Part shown: piece by piece, positions 1 to 9,069 of the stretch | How positions within the stretch are numbered: position 1 is the stretch's first letter | Layout: every line of letters begins with the position of its first letter | Assembly (NCBI RefSeq): GCF_014699035.1 | Contig: NZ_JACXAA010000007.1 | Span: 248,001-312,000 of the forward strand | Direction: 5' to 3' | DNA length: 64,000 nt | Origin: Spirosoma validum | Lineage (GTDB): Bacteria > Bacteroidota > Bacteroidia > Cytophagales > Spirosomataceae | The notes under the pieces: generated by a model | The model's database searches: none | Seen by the model: only the letters and a program-made list of their open reading frames with translations | What the model was told of the DNA's origin: nothing | Program-made: the position numbers and the translations under genes

Positions 1-675
1 GCCATCCACTACGTACAAAGGCTGACCACTACCCGTTATGGCCGAATTACCCCGGATCTTAACGGTTGCGGCTCCTCCCGGCTGACCACTGTTATTGAGG
101 ATCTGCACGCCCGAAACCTTACCCTGAATAAGCTGATCGGGCGAGGTGAAATTACCCTTGTTAAAATCTTTAGCCGTTACGGACGTAACAGCGCCAGTAA
201 GATCTTTTTTTCGGGCGGTACCGTAGCCCACAACGACAACCTCGTCGAGCGACTTTGTTTCGGGTTTTAACGTAACATTCACCGCCGTCTGGTTATTCAT
301 CGCTACATCCTGTGCTACGTAGCCAACGAAGCTGAAGGTTAATGTTGAGGTCCCGTCGGGCACGGCTAATCGGAAGGCCCCATCTTTGTCCGTTACCGTA
401 CCTCTTTGCGTTCCTTTTACAACAACGGATACCCCCGGCAAACCAACGCCCAGCTCATCGGTAACCGTACCGGAAATTGTTCGATCAGCCGATTGGTCTA
501 CGGCATTTAGTCCGGCAAGTGTTGAGGTGGCAGTCGTCACCAGCGTACGACCCAGGGTGTTCCTGAGATTCGGGTCCGTTGGCGAACCGTAACTAGTTGT
601 CAATGAAAATAGCGCAAACTGAGCACAACCGACTATACTGAGTGGTCGCCAGTTTTTCAATAAAGATTTGTGCAT
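1..675 (-). CDS. SusC/RagA-family TonB-dependent receptor, N-terminal part (runs off the left edge)
   Basis: The frame is open from the ATG at 675 down to base 1, giving the first 225 residues of a protein normally about 1000 long. After an N-terminal hydrophobic export region and a linker, residues about 85-160 form a carboxypeptidase-regulatory-like domain (motif FSFVGYVAQ). The DEVVVVGYGT segment that precedes the plug follows, and then the start of the plug (ITGSGQPLYVVDG), which is diagnostic of SusC/RagA proteins. These are outer-membrane receptors that import glycans or peptides using TonB energy. The partner SusD would lie to the left of the window. It is divergent from the S9 peptidase. 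Family assignment is firm and substrate is unknown. Confidence 0.93.
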   Translation of the reverse strand, partial: MHKSLLKNWRPLSIVGCAQFALFSLTTSYGSPTDPNLRNTLGRTLVTTATSTLAGLNAVDQSADRTISGTVTDELGVGLPGVSVVVKGTQRGTVTDKDGAFRLAVPDGTSTLTFSFVGYVAQDVAMNNQTAVNVTLKPETKSLDEVVVVGYGTARKKDLTGAVTSVTAKDFNKGNFTSPDQLIQGKVSGVQILNNSGQPGGAATVKIRGNSAITGSGQPLYVVDG

Positions 676-997
676 AAAGGATTAGGGTTAAAGATTCGAT
701 AGTTGGGGACGCCGATACTTTCCTCATCCGTCAGGAATTGCAAACGCGTCAGCGCTACCAACCCATCACTTTTTGAAGATAAAATTGTCAGTTACCCTTA
801 TTTAGTAAGAGCAGGGAAAATTAATTTCAACCTCTTTTTTTAGAAAAAATATTTTTAATAGCTTCAACCAGAAAGGACTCTTGGGCTTAGCGCGTATCGT
901 TTGGCGTCAATATGCCTTCTATACAAGTCGACATCCGCACAGGGTTAGCTTCTACCCTTATTATTAAAGTATTTTCATTCGTAACATCCTACAACGC
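676..997. other. Divergent intergenic region between SusC and the S9 peptidase
   Basis: This is 322 bases between two divergent starts. It is AT-rich around 780-870 and must hold both promoters. I found no exact TAnnTTTG -7 element, no long hairpin and no convincing open frame. Confidence 0.5.
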
Positions 998-3280
998 ATG
1001 CGCTATCATCCGCTTACTCTTCTGTTTATCAGCTTACTATTGAGCCTGTCCGGCAATGTATTATCACAGGGTCGTTCGGAAGATTACAGACGTGCGGAAG
1101 CCTTAAAAACAAATCTGAAAGACAAGGTGTATAATGCCCCGTTGCAGGTGAACTGGACGCCCAGTGGCAAGCGATGCTGGTACGTTATTCAGACCGCGTG
1201 GGGAAAAGAGTTCGTTGTCGTTGACCCAAAGCAGAAAACCCGGCAACTTGCTTTTGATCATGAGCAGCTGGCGCAGAAACTATCGCAGGCGACAGGCAAA
1301 AAAATAGAACCTTACGCATTGCCGTTTACTTCCGTTACGTACGGGAAAGACGATGAAGAGCTTGAATTTGCAGCCGAAGGGTTCACCTGGCAGTATTCAC
1401 CGGGCACGATAGCTTTCCGCAAGAAAGGCCCTTTTCGGGCTGAACCAACAGACCGTCGGTACTGGGGTGCCAGTGGCAACGAGCTAAGCGAAAAACCTGT
1501 TTTTTCTCCCGACAGCAACTGGACGGCCTACATCAAAAACTATAACCTTTACGTCCGTTCGCAAAAGACAAAGGAAGAACGGCAAGTAAGCTATGACGGC
1601 TCGGAGGGTGAATATTACGCCGGAATAATCTACTGGTCGCCAGACTCGAAGAAACTCGTGACCAACAAAGTCAGGCCAAACGCGAAACACCTGATTTATT
1701 TCGTTCGCTCATCGCCCGATGATCAGCTTCAGCCCAAACTTGAAAACCGCGAATACCTCAAACCAGGTGATGCCTTGCCGGTACGTCGCCCGCAGCTTTT
1801 CCTGCTTAACGAAGGCAAACAAATTCCGGTAGATGATGCGCTGTTCAGCCAACAATTTAGCCTGTCGCGGTTGGAGTGGCGTAAAGACAATCGCGCTTTT
1901 ACATTTGAATACAACCAACGCGGCCATCAGGTCTATCGCGTGCTGGAAGTGAACGCCACAACCGGGGTGGTTCGATCACTGATTGAGGAGCAGAGCAAAA
2001 CCTTCATCGACTATAGCGGTAAACGGTATCGTTTTGACGTAGCAGATGGAAAAGAAATCGTCTGGGCGTCTGAGCGCGACGGCTGGAATCACCTGTATCT
2101 GATCGATGGCGTAACGGGTAAAGTAAAAAAGCAGTTGACGAAAGGCGAATGGGTCGTTCGGAACGTAGTGAAAATAGATACGGCCAACCGAACGGTACTG
2201 TTTGCAGCCAGTGGAAAAGTGCCCAATCAAGACCCGTATTTTGTTCAGTATTATAAAGTTAATCTAGACGGAACAGGTCTTGTCGCGCTCACAACAGAAG
2301 ATGCGAATCATACCGCTACGTTCTCCCCCGATTTTCAGACGTTCGTTGATACGTATTCACGCGTAGATATGCCACCCATGACGGTACTACGTAGTGTTGC
2401 CGACGGGTCGGTGCTGATGAATCTGGAAAAAGCCGACATTTCGGACTGGCAAAAAGCGGGCTGGCAAACGCCCGAGGTGTTTACGGCCAAAGGACGGGAT
2501 GGCAAAACCGACATCTGGGGGATCATCATCCGCCCAACGAATTTCGACCCGGCGAAGAAGTACCCGGTTATCGAAAATATCTACGCTGGACCCCACGGTT
2601 CCTTTACGCCCAAATCGTTCATGACAACCAACCGGTCGATGCACGAACTGGCTGAATTGGGGTTTATTGTGGTACAGATGGATGGCATGGGCACGTCGAA
2701 CCGCTCGAAAGCCTTTCAGGATGTGTGCTGGAAAAATCTAAAAGACGCTGGTTTCCCCGACCGGATTCTCTGGATGCAGGCAGCCGCCAAAAAGTACCCG
2801 TTTATGGATCTCAGCCGGATCGGGATTTATGGTACGTCTGCTGGTGGGCAAAGTGCTGCCGGAGCGGTGCTGTTTCACCCCGAATTTTATAAAGTTGCCG
2901 TTTCCTCCTGCGGATGCCACGATAACCGAATGGACAAAATGTGGTGGAACGAACAATGGATGGGTTATCCCATTGGGCCACACTACGCCGAATGTTCGAA
3001 CGTAACGAGTGCCCACAAGTTGCAGGGAAACCTGTTGCTGATGGTTGGCGAAGTAGACGACAACGTCGATCCGGCATCGACCATGCAGGTAGCCGATGCG
3101 CTTATCAAAGCCAACAAGAATTTCGATCTGGTCGTACTGCCGGGTCTGTCGCATACGTCCGGCGGGGAATATGGCGAACTCAAACGCCGGGATTTCTTTG
3201 TCAAACACCTGCTGGGAATAGACCCGCCAGCCTGGTCAACCGTAAGCCATAATTCCGGCTCAGCCAGTATGGCCAAGTGA
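998..3280 (+). CDS. S9 family peptidase (dipeptidyl peptidase IV-like)
   Basis: A 760-residue secreted serine peptidase with an N-terminal signal peptide (about residues 1-24). It has a beta-propeller DPPIV_N region (about 100-480) and an alpha/beta hydrolase peptidase_S9 domain (about 510-750). The nucleophile is Ser614 in GTSAGG, the acid is probably Asp688 in GEVDDNVDP, and the base is His719 in LSHTSGG. Family members cleave dipeptides, often after proline, from peptide N termini, usually in the periplasm. The length fits the DPP IV family. The gene stands alone on the plus strand between minus-strand genes and is probably transcribed alone. Exact specificity cannot be read from sequence. 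Confidence 0.93.
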   Translation: MRYHPLTLLFISLLLSLSGNVLSQGRSEDYRRAEALKTNLKDKVYNAPLQVNWTPSGKRCWYVIQTAWGKEFVVVDPKQKTRQLAFDHEQLAQKLSQATGKKIEPYALPFTSVTYGKDDEELEFAAEGFTWQYSPGTIAFRKKGPFRAEPTDRRYWGASGNELSEKPVFSPDSNWTAYIKNYNLYVRSQKTKEERQVSYDGSEGEYYAGIIYWSPDSKKLVTNKVRPNAKHLIYFVRSSPDDQLQPKLENREYLKPGDALPVRRPQLFLLNEGKQIPVDDALFSQQFSLSRLEWRKDNRAFTFEYNQRGHQVYRVLEVNATTGVVRSLIEEQSKTFIDYSGKRYRFDVADGKEIVWASERDGWNHLYLIDGVTGKVKKQLTKGEWVVRNVVKIDTANRTVLFAASGKVPNQDPYFVQYYKVNLDGTGLVALTTEDANHTATFSPDFQTFVDTYSRVDMPPMTVLRSVADGSVLMNLEKADISDWQKAGWQTPEVFTAKGRDGKTDIWGIIIRPTNFDPAKKYPVIENIYAGPHGSFTPKSFMTTNRSMHELAELGFIVVQMDGMGTSNRSKAFQDVCWKNLKDAGFPDRILWMQAAAKKYPFMDLSRIGIYGTSAGGQSAAGAVLFHPEFYKVAVSSCGCHDNRMDKMWWNEQWMGYPIGPHYAECSNVTSAHKLQGNLLLMVGEVDDNVDPASTMQVADALIKANKNFDLVVLPGLSHTSGGEYGELKRRDFFVKHLLGIDPPAWSTVSHNSGSASMAK

Positions 3281-3315
3281 ACAAAGTCTTCCCTTTTTAG
3301 GTACTGATTTGTGAA

Positions 3316-4188
3316 TTAGTTAGTATCTGTAGAAAATGTCAGCGATTTGAATTGTTTGGTTAAATCGGTCAATGATTTCTCGACGCCCATTCGCTCCAGC
3401 GACGATGCGCCAACAAAACCATGCGCCGTGGTTCGATCCAGAATGATCCGAACATCATCCGGCGTGTTGATGGGACCGCCGTGAGCCAGAAAAAAGGTAT
3501 CCGGATTTACTTCTTTAGCCGCATCGATTATTTGCTGGGTGCGTTCGACAGCTTCATCCATTGTGCAGCTAGCCTCCACAACTCCGATGGAACCACCCAC
3601 CGTGGTGCCCACGTGGGCAATAACCGCATCGGCACCGGCCTCAGCCATTTGGCGAGCTTCTTCAGGCGTCGCTACGTACACGATGGAAAACAAGTCCATT
3701 TTTGTAGCGATACGTATCATTTCCACTTCTTTGGCAAACCCCATCCCGGTTTCTTCCAGTACCTGCCGGAAATGACCATCCACGATGGAATGTGTTGGGA
3801 AATTATTTACGCCCGAAAAACCCATCTCTTTCACTTTCAGCAGATGGTACCACATGCGTCGGCGGGGATCGGAGCCGTGAACGCCACAAATCACCGGGAT
3901 TTCTTCCACAACGGGTAGTACTTCGAATTCGCCAATTTCCATCGCTACAGCATTGGCATCTCCATACGCCATTAAGCCAGCCGTCGATCCATGTCCGCTC
4001 ATTCGGAATCGACCGGAGTTGTAGATAATGATCAGATCGGCACCACCTTTTTCGATGAATTTAGCGCTGATACCGGTTCCTGCACCGGCAGCGATGATGG
4101 CCTTGTTTTGATTCAGTGTATTCTGCAAACGATCTCGTACTTCCTGCTTAGTGTAGGGATTTCCTTTCCCCGTCCATGGATTTGGCAT
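3316..4188 (-). CDS. Phosphoenolpyruvate hydrolase-like TIM-barrel protein
   Basis: A 290-residue cytoplasmic protein of the PEP_hydrolase-like TIM-barrel family (PF09370 type). It begins with a short basic region and then repeated beta/alpha units: AAGAGTGISAKF, GGADLIIIYNSGRFRM, CGVHGSDPRRRM, AGADAVIAHVGTTVGG, FLAHGGPINTP. The His, Gly and Asp loops at strand ends look like an active site. It lies 40 bases downstream of a UPF0261 gene in the same direction. The two proteins match the C- and N-terminal halves of plant Tm-1-type proteins, so they probably act together. The biochemical reaction is not established and the family name is largely historical. Confidence 0.85.
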   Translation of the reverse strand: MPNPWTGKGNPYTKQEVRDRLQNTLNQNKAIIAAGAGTGISAKFIEKGGADLIIIYNSGRFRMSGHGSTAGLMAYGDANAVAMEIGEFEVLPVVEEIPVICGVHGSDPRRRMWYHLLKVKEMGFSGVNNFPTHSIVDGHFRQVLEETGMGFAKEVEMIRIATKMDLFSIVYVATPEEARQMAEAGADAVIAHVGTTVGGSIGVVEASCTMDEAVERTQQIIDAAKEVNPDTFFLAHGGPINTPDDVRIILDRTTAHGFVGASSLERMGVEKSLTDLTKQFKSLTFSTDTN

Positions 4189-4228
4189 AATGCTTTTATA
4201 AATTGGTCGTGCTGATTTTACTTTTTGC

Positions 4229-5446
4229 CTAGCGCTCCTGAACCATCGCGAGTAAGCAATTCACCAGCAAGGTTGAAAATGATTTGTCGTTAATGTGATC
4301 TGGTGACTCGATCACGTCGATGTGAGACGCTATGTTATTTTTGATCGCGTCGAAGAGGGCTTTATCCGATTGTGGTTCATAAAAAATATTACCGGCCGAA
4401 CCAATCTGCGAAAGACCTTTCAGCGGTAACACCACCGTTACCAGCCCACTCGATTGATTCAGTTTTTGCGCCAGTCGAAGGCCAAGTTCCCCGTTTTCGG
4501 CTTCGTCCGTTCGCATGAGCGTAACATCGGGTGCCCAACTGTATAACTTACGCTGTTTGAACTGGGCCGGTACCGTATCGGGATGTCCAAAATTAACCAT
4601 GTCTAAGCAACCCGGCACCACTACCTGCGGAATGCCTAATGTAGCGGCCGCTGATAATCGATCTGGACCTGCACTGCAAATCCCTTCGCAAAGATCATCC
4701 GCCAGTTCGGTCGTCGTAATATCCAGTACGGCGTCAAAGCAACCCTCCGAAATAAGCGCTTCCATGGTTTTACCACCAACACCGTTCGCATGGAAGGCAA
4801 ACACTTCGTACCCTTGCCTCCTCAATAAGTCGGTGCACTGATCAACACAAGCTGTCGTATTGCCAAACATGCTGATGGCGATACGTCCCAATGATTCGCT
4901 GGTGAACGTAGTGCTCACATTCGTCATGGCACAGATAGCCGCGGCTGCCTGTTCAATCAACGGAGCGATCATGCTGTTCAGTCCGGCGACATCCACCACG
5001 GATGGCATCAGCGTAATATCCTTACTGCCGATCTGCCGGGATAAATCCTTAGCGGCTAACGTACTGAGACAGAGTTTTGGAATTCCAAACGGCACTGCCT
5101 GCATCGCGGAAAGAGCGATGAACGTACCGCCCCCACCACCCATGCCCATAACCGCTTTTACCGTACCGGCATCAACTAGTTGCCCGACAATAGCGGCAGC
5201 TCCCCTACCCATTACGTCAATCGCCTGTCCCCGATCCTGGTTTTTTCGAAGCTCGTTAAGTGAGTGATTTGCTTCCCTAGCCACTACGTCCGCTTCGTAA
5301 TCGACCGAAAAATCAGAGGTAGTGCCCATAACGCCCGTATCGATCGTCAGAACACGCTCGCCTTTGGCCAGGATAGCTTTTCTCAGGTAAGCAAATACCT
5401 CTCCCTTCGTATCAAAACAGCCAATTAGCAGAATGTACTGACTCAT
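4229..5446 (-). CDS. UPF0261 / Tm-1-like ATP-binding domain protein
   Basis: A 405-residue protein of the UPF0261 family (PF06792). The ATG at 5446 (MSQYILLIGCFDTKG) is chosen because family members begin just before the ILxIGxxDTK strand; the longer frame would need a TTG at 5473. Visible conserved blocks are DTKG near the start, GMGGGGGT at about residue 100, MFGNTT in the second half, and LPLKGLS near the C terminus. The glycine-rich loop is the proposed nucleotide-binding site. It is followed after 40 bases by the TIM-barrel partner, so the two are probably co-transcribed. Function in bacteria is unknown; in tomato a fused homologue binds a viral replication protein. Confidence 0.88.
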   Translation of the reverse strand: MSQYILLIGCFDTKGEVFAYLRKAILAKGERVLTIDTGVMGTTSDFSVDYEADVVAREANHSLNELRKNQDRGQAIDVMGRGAAAIVGQLVDAGTVKAVMGMGGGGGTFIALSAMQAVPFGIPKLCLSTLAAKDLSRQIGSKDITLMPSVVDVAGLNSMIAPLIEQAAAAICAMTNVSTTFTSESLGRIAISMFGNTTACVDQCTDLLRRQGYEVFAFHANGVGGKTMEALISEGCFDAVLDITTTELADDLCEGICSAGPDRLSAAATLGIPQVVVPGCLDMVNFGHPDTVPAQFKQRKLYSWAPDVTLMRTDEAENGELGLRLAQKLNQSSGLVTVVLPLKGLSQIGSAGNIFYEPQSDKALFDAIKNNIASHIDVIESPDHINDKSFSTLLVNCLLAMVQER

Positions 5447-5496
5447 CGTTGGAAACGTAATTCCTTCATACAAGACGTGACCTACCCGTTCCCTAC

Positions 5497-6114
5497 TTAT
5501 TCCGGCAGAACATCGTACTGGATTAATTGACTTCGCAAAGCGGCTGGTTCAGTGAAATGAATGCTCCGAATCCCCAGTTCTTCGGCGGCTTTTACATTTC
5601 TAAGATTATCGTCGATAAACAGACATTCCGCTGGATTCAGAGCATACCGACGTAGCAGCTTATGGTAGAACGTAGCGAACGGTTTGCGGTCTTTTTCTAT
5701 GCCAGACACGACGATGCCATCGAACCACGTCAAAAAATCGAACTGTTCCTGCGCGACCGGAAACGTCTCCGCCGACCAGTTCGTGAGGGCATACAGCCCA
5801 TAATTACCCGATTCTTTCAGCTCCCGAAGAATGTCGACGGTTCCGGCAATCGGACCACGTAGCATTTCCGGGTAGCGCCCGTAAAACGCCCGAATGGCTG
5901 TTTCGTAGTGCGGAAATTGAGTGACCAGAAGTTCGGTTGCTTCATGTAATGATCGTCCTCCGTCCTGCTCTTCGTTCCAATCGGACGTACAGACCGTTTG
6001 AAAAAAATGATGTCGTTCCGCTTCCTGCTCAAAAATTGTTTCGTAGAGATAGTGTGGGTTCCAGTCGATGAGCACGGCTCCCAAATCGAAAATAATGGTT
6101 TTAATCTCGGTCAT
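5497..6114 (-). CDS. HAD-superfamily hydrolase
   Basis: A 205-residue haloacid-dehalogenase-type phosphatase. Motif I is IIFDLGAVLIDW near the N terminus. Note that the second Asp of a classical DxD phosphatase motif is replaced (DLG), as in YihX/epoxide-hydrolase-type and dehalogenase-type HADs. Motif II is YALTNWS (about residue 113), the Lys is in DRKPFATFY, and the acidic motif IV is ECLFIDDNLRNV. A helical C1 cap lies between motifs I and II. The start ATG overlaps the stop of the upstream epimerase gene by 4 bases, so it is translationally coupled. Likely a small-metabolite phosphatase of the sugar pathway in this operon; substrate unknown. Confidence 0.88.
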   Translation of the reverse strand: MTEIKTIIFDLGAVLIDWNPHYLYETIFEQEAERHHFFQTVCTSDWNEEQDGGRSLHEATELLVTQFPHYETAIRAFYGRYPEMLRGPIAGTVDILRELKESGNYGLYALTNWSAETFPVAQEQFDFLTWFDGIVVSGIEKDRKPFATFYHKLLRRYALNPAECLFIDDNLRNVKAAEELGIRSIHFTEPAALRSQLIQYDVLPE

Positions 6115-6965
6115 TCGCGAAATAATGTTTTATAGAAAGCCAGTCCCTCACTGGCCAGTTCATCGGGACTATTCGCCAATGGCCGCCAGATGGAAGCTGC
6201 TTTGGCGAGTTCTTCCGAAGGCGCGCCGAAGGTTTCAATCACGACGGCACCGTCGTAGCCAATGTCGGTTAAGGCTTCTTTGATACCGGGCCAATCAACG
6301 TTACCGGTGCCGGGCGTACCACGGTCGCTTTCGTTCCCCTGCACGTGGCACAACAACTCCCGACCAACGGCCCGAATCGTGGCCGGTATACTTTTCTCCT
6401 CGATGTTGTTATGGAACGTATCGAGAGAGATTTTGATCGATGAATCAGCCAGCTCATTTACCAGCGACAGTGCCTGCTCTGCCGTATTGACCATGTCGGT
6501 TTCGAAACGATTCAGCGGCTCAACCCCCACGACGACCCCACATTCACGCGCAATTTTACCAACTTCGGTTAACTTCTCCAGACACCAGTTTCGTTCCTGT
6601 TGCTTCCGCTCCGCTGATACGTAACGCGTTTTGCCCACCGCTGAATAAACTGGTCCGGTAAAAATAGGGCTGTTCAGGTTTTCGGCAATACGAATGCAGT
6701 CAACGATGTAGGTAAACCCATTTTTTCGGACAGCGGCATCATCGCTGGAAATATCGCGATTGGCTCCAAACGCTCCGCTGATCGTTACGTCCAGACCCGT
6801 TTCCCGGGCGATTTTCTTCAGACGTGTCCAGTCTATAAGCTCTTTGTCTTCTACCGCGACTTCAATCAGATCGTAGCCCATGTCGGCCACTTTGTACAGC
6901 AAGTCGAAGGAATCTGTCGAGAACGGCGATACCCAGATAAACGTACTGGCCCCAAATTGAATCAT
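6111..6965 (-). CDS. Sugar phosphate isomerase/epimerase (AP-endonuclease-2-type TIM barrel)
   Basis: A 284-residue xylose-isomerase-like TIM barrel, related to D-psicose/D-tagatose 3-epimerases and inosose dehydratases. The ATG at 6965 (MIQFGASTFIW) starts exactly at the first strand; an upstream frame extension reads through an inverted repeat and is rejected. Likely metal ligands are the Glu in VGVEPLNRFE, the Asp/His in SLDTFHNNIEE, the His in LLCHVQGNESDRGTPG, and the Glu in GAVVIETFG, the usual Mn2+ site. It overlaps the HAD gene by 4 bases and lies downstream of a Gfo/Idh/MocA oxidoreductase, a common pairing in oxidised-sugar or polyol catabolism. Exact substrate is unknown. Confidence 0.9.
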   Translation of the reverse strand: MIQFGASTFIWVSPFSTDSFDLLYKVADMGYDLIEVAVEDKELIDWTRLKKIARETGLDVTISGAFGANRDISSDDAAVRKNGFTYIVDCIRIAENLNSPIFTGPVYSAVGKTRYVSAERKQQERNWCLEKLTEVGKIARECGVVVGVEPLNRFETDMVNTAEQALSLVNELADSSIKISLDTFHNNIEEKSIPATIRAVGRELLCHVQGNESDRGTPGTGNVDWPGIKEALTDIGYDGAVVIETFGAPSEELAKAASIWRPLANSPDELASEGLAFYKTLFRE

Positions 6966-6979
6966 ATAGTTATTTGATT

Positions 6980-7055
6980 GAAATAGCCCGCAGATTTTTA
7001 TGATTGGTCGGATCATCACTGATCTTATTTATCATAAAAATCTGCGGGCTATTTC
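6980..7055. repeat. Perfect 25-bp inverted repeat, dispersed repeat copy 1
   Basis: Arms 6980-7004 and 7031-7055 are perfect reverse complements (25 bp). The 26-base centre itself contains the smaller palindrome GATCA/TGATC. A diverged copy lies at about 8223-8285, sharing the ATGATTGGT-GGATCATCA core and the ATCTGCGGGCTAT arm, so this is a dispersed element. It sits between two co-directional operon genes and could act as an mRNA-processing hairpin. Confidence 0.9.
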
Positions 7056-7057
7056 GG

Positions 7058-8173
7058 TTAAGAAAAATCAGGAATGGTTATTCGTTTACCGCCGTTCATG
7101 GCCGATTCGTGCGCACAGATACCCGCCATCGTATAGTTAGCGGCCAGTTCAGCGTCAACAGCCGAGTCACGACCTTCGACAATCGCAGCCACAAACTCCT
7201 GCACCAGATGCGGATGCGACCCACCGTGACCAGCTCCCTGCAAAAACGATACGTGGTTGGGATCGTCGATTTTTTCGCGTTTGGTAAAGTGCTTGATCTC
7301 CTCAATCAGCAGCTCGTCGGTATCGGGTACGTTGATCCGTTGCGCATTTTCGCCCCCATCGAAAATGACGTGCTCTTCGTCCTGCAACTGCTCCCACTCG
7401 AACGACATTTTGGTGCCGTACACATCATAGCTTTCCCGATACTGCCGCACTACGTCGAACAGCGACCGGGTAGCTTCAGCTATCACATCAGAATCTTTCA
7501 GCGTGAACGTAGCGGTTTCAACGGCAAACGGCGAACCGTAGCGGCTGGCCAGATCATCGCTCAACCGGCCGGAACCGTGGCAGACCACCGTTTCAGCTGT
7601 AGTGTTGTTGATCCGTAGCAGGGGCGAGATGGCGTGGGTTCCGTTAAGCATCGGCGGATAGCCTTTCCAGTACTCGGCCCAGCCTTCCATGCTCATGTCC
7701 TGAATGTGGGAGCCTCGAACAAACTGAATCCGTCCGAGTTTTCCGCTTTCAGCCAACTGAAGACCGTACAGGAATTCACGGGTATAGAGCGCCGTTTCCA
7801 TCATCATGTACACTTTTTTGGCCCGCCGTTTCGCTTCGACAATGGCTTTACAATCGGCAACAGTCATGGCCATCGGAATGGTGCAGGCGGTGTGTTTATT
7901 AGCGTTCAGCGAAGCCAGCGCCATCTGGGCGTGTTCCGGCACGGGTGTCACAATGTGAATCGCATCGACATCGGCGCGTCCCGGTACGTCCTCGAAATGT
8001 TCAAAACACAGGTCAGGGTCCAGGTTGAATTTAGCGGCCAGTTCATCCAGGGTTTTCCGGTTGCGGGTACAGATACCCACGGCTTTGATATTGGGATGAC
8101 GTTGATAAATAGGAATAAACTCTTTGCCGAAGCCCATGCCAACAATGACAACGGTGATTTTCTGATCACTCAT
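7058..8173 (-). CDS. Gfo/Idh/MocA family NAD(P)-dependent oxidoreductase
   Basis: A 371-residue cytoplasmic dehydrogenase. The N-terminal Rossmann fold shows VVIVGMGFGKEFI, CTRNRKTLDEL and DVDAIHIVTPVPEHAQ. A substrate domain follows, with the family region around YKGYPPMLNGTHAISPLL and a C-terminal LVQEFVAAIVEGRD. The usual EKP Lys motif region reads CTIPMAM, so the canonical EKP lysine is not evident. Such enzymes oxidise sugars, inositols or 3-position hydroxyls of glycosides. Upstream of the epimerase and downstream of a ThuA gene, it may act as a ThuB-like partner. There is no signal peptide, so it acts in the cytoplasm. Confidence 0.92.
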   Translation of the reverse strand: MSDQKITVVIVGMGFGKEFIPIYQRHPNIKAVGICTRNRKTLDELAAKFNLDPDLCFEHFEDVPGRADVDAIHIVTPVPEHAQMALASLNANKHTACTIPMAMTVADCKAIVEAKRRAKKVYMMMETALYTREFLYGLQLAESGKLGRIQFVRGSHIQDMSMEGWAEYWKGYPPMLNGTHAISPLLRINNTTAETVVCHGSGRLSDDLASRYGSPFAVETATFTLKDSDVIAEATRSLFDVVRQYRESYDVYGTKMSFEWEQLQDEEHVIFDGGENAQRINVPDTDELLIEEIKHFTKREKIDDPNHVSFLQGAGHGGSHPHLVQEFVAAIVEGRDSAVDAELAANYTMAGICAHESAMNGGKRITIPDFS

Positions 8174-8222
8174 AACTAACTGAGGTTGATTTTATTGATT
8201 AATAAATTGGTTTTATAGAACG

Positions 8223-8285
8223 CTGATTCTTATGATTGGTAGGATCATCATTGATCTTATGCATCATAAAATCTGCGGGCTATAA
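8223..8285. repeat. Dispersed repeat copy 2 (diverged inverted repeat)
   Basis: It shares the core TATGATTGGT-GGATCATCA and the right arm ATCTGCGGGCTAT with the 6980-7055 element. The left arm has decayed to CTGATTCTTATGAT. It lies between the ThuA gene and the Gfo/Idh/MocA gene, directly next to the ThuA stop codon. Confidence 0.75.
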
Positions 8286-8286
8286 T

Positions 8287-9057
8287 TTATCGACGCGCTA
8301 CCCATTTCACAGAATTACGTAACAGGTTCTGGTAATTAGCGATGTTGTGCGACTCCGCATCGTGCCCTAACGCCAGCCCGACGATGCGCGCTTTTGGGTT
8401 TTTGACGATGAATACCGATGGGAAAATTTTATCGGAACCGGTGACGCTCGAACTGGCCAGCACTTCTACGCCCGGTCCCGACGAATCGGGAATGTAATAG
8501 TAGCGCTCATCTTTCAGCGTGAATTTCGGCTCTACGTCTTTCGTAACTGGGTGATTCGTTTCGTTGACCGTTACGTCGAAGGTGCCGTATTTGTCGTGCC
8601 CGCGTGAACCGCCACTGACGATCTGTTGGTTGTATTCCGGCCAGTCTTTCCAGTTGTACCACATCGCGGCATGAGCGATCAGCAACCCTTTACCCGCATT
8701 GACAAACTCCATAATGGCCTGACGGGCAGCCGGATTGGTAATGGGCCGATTGTTACTCAGATACAGTACGTCGGCTTGCGGCAGGTACGTCATGATGGAG
8801 TCGGGGTCGCCTACGTAATTCACCGTTGCAAAACCGTCTCGGCTGAGTGTTTGCCCATCCACGTTTTTGTACCACATTCCGAAGTTATGCGACGTACCGC
8901 CACCCACCATCAGCACCCGAATGGGTTTGCCTGCTTTCGCCGTACTGGACTGATTGGTTTTACACTGGGTGAATAACGTAACAGCAGGTAACAGGCCGAC
9001 CAGCAATACGTACCGGAGGGCGACTCGAATGGACAATTGATAAGAGAATTGGTTCAT
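8287..9057 (-). CDS. ThuA domain-containing lipoprotein/secreted protein
   Basis: A 256-residue protein. An N-terminal hydrophobic segment ends in LFTQC, a plausible lipobox, so the mature protein is probably anchored in the cell envelope. The rest is a ThuA (trehalose-utilisation, class I glutamine-amidotransferase-like) domain: RVLMVGGGTSHNFGMWY, DVLYLSNNRPI, GKGLLIAHAAMWYNW, YNQQIVSGGSRGHDKYG, ARIVGLALGHDAESH. The nucleophile Cys of true amidotransferases is replaced (the elbow reads IAHAAM), as is usual for ThuA. Rhizobial ThuA works with ThuB in making 3-keto disaccharides. It lies 12 bases downstream of another ThuA-containing gene. Confidence 0.88.
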   Translation of the reverse strand: MNQFSYQLSIRVALRYVLLVGLLPAVTLFTQCKTNQSSTAKAGKPIRVLMVGGGTSHNFGMWYKNVDGQTLSRDGFATVNYVGDPDSIMTYLPQADVLYLSNNRPITNPAARQAIMEFVNAGKGLLIAHAAMWYNWKDWPEYNQQIVSGGSRGHDKYGTFDVTVNETNHPVTKDVEPKFTLKDERYYYIPDSSGPGVEVLASSSVTGSDKIFPSVFIVKNPKARIVGLALGHDAESHNIANYQNLLRNSVKWVARR

Positions 9058-9069
9058 GATTTATCGGAT

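Noticed and set aside
386..592. Plus-strand open frame of 68 codons
   Set aside because: It is the antisense of the clear SusC N-terminal coding sequence, which has recognisable motifs.
6966..7019. Longer N terminus for the sugar epimerase
   Set aside because: The extra 18 residues are translated from the left arm of the 25-bp inverted repeat; the ATG at 6965 begins at the first barrel strand.
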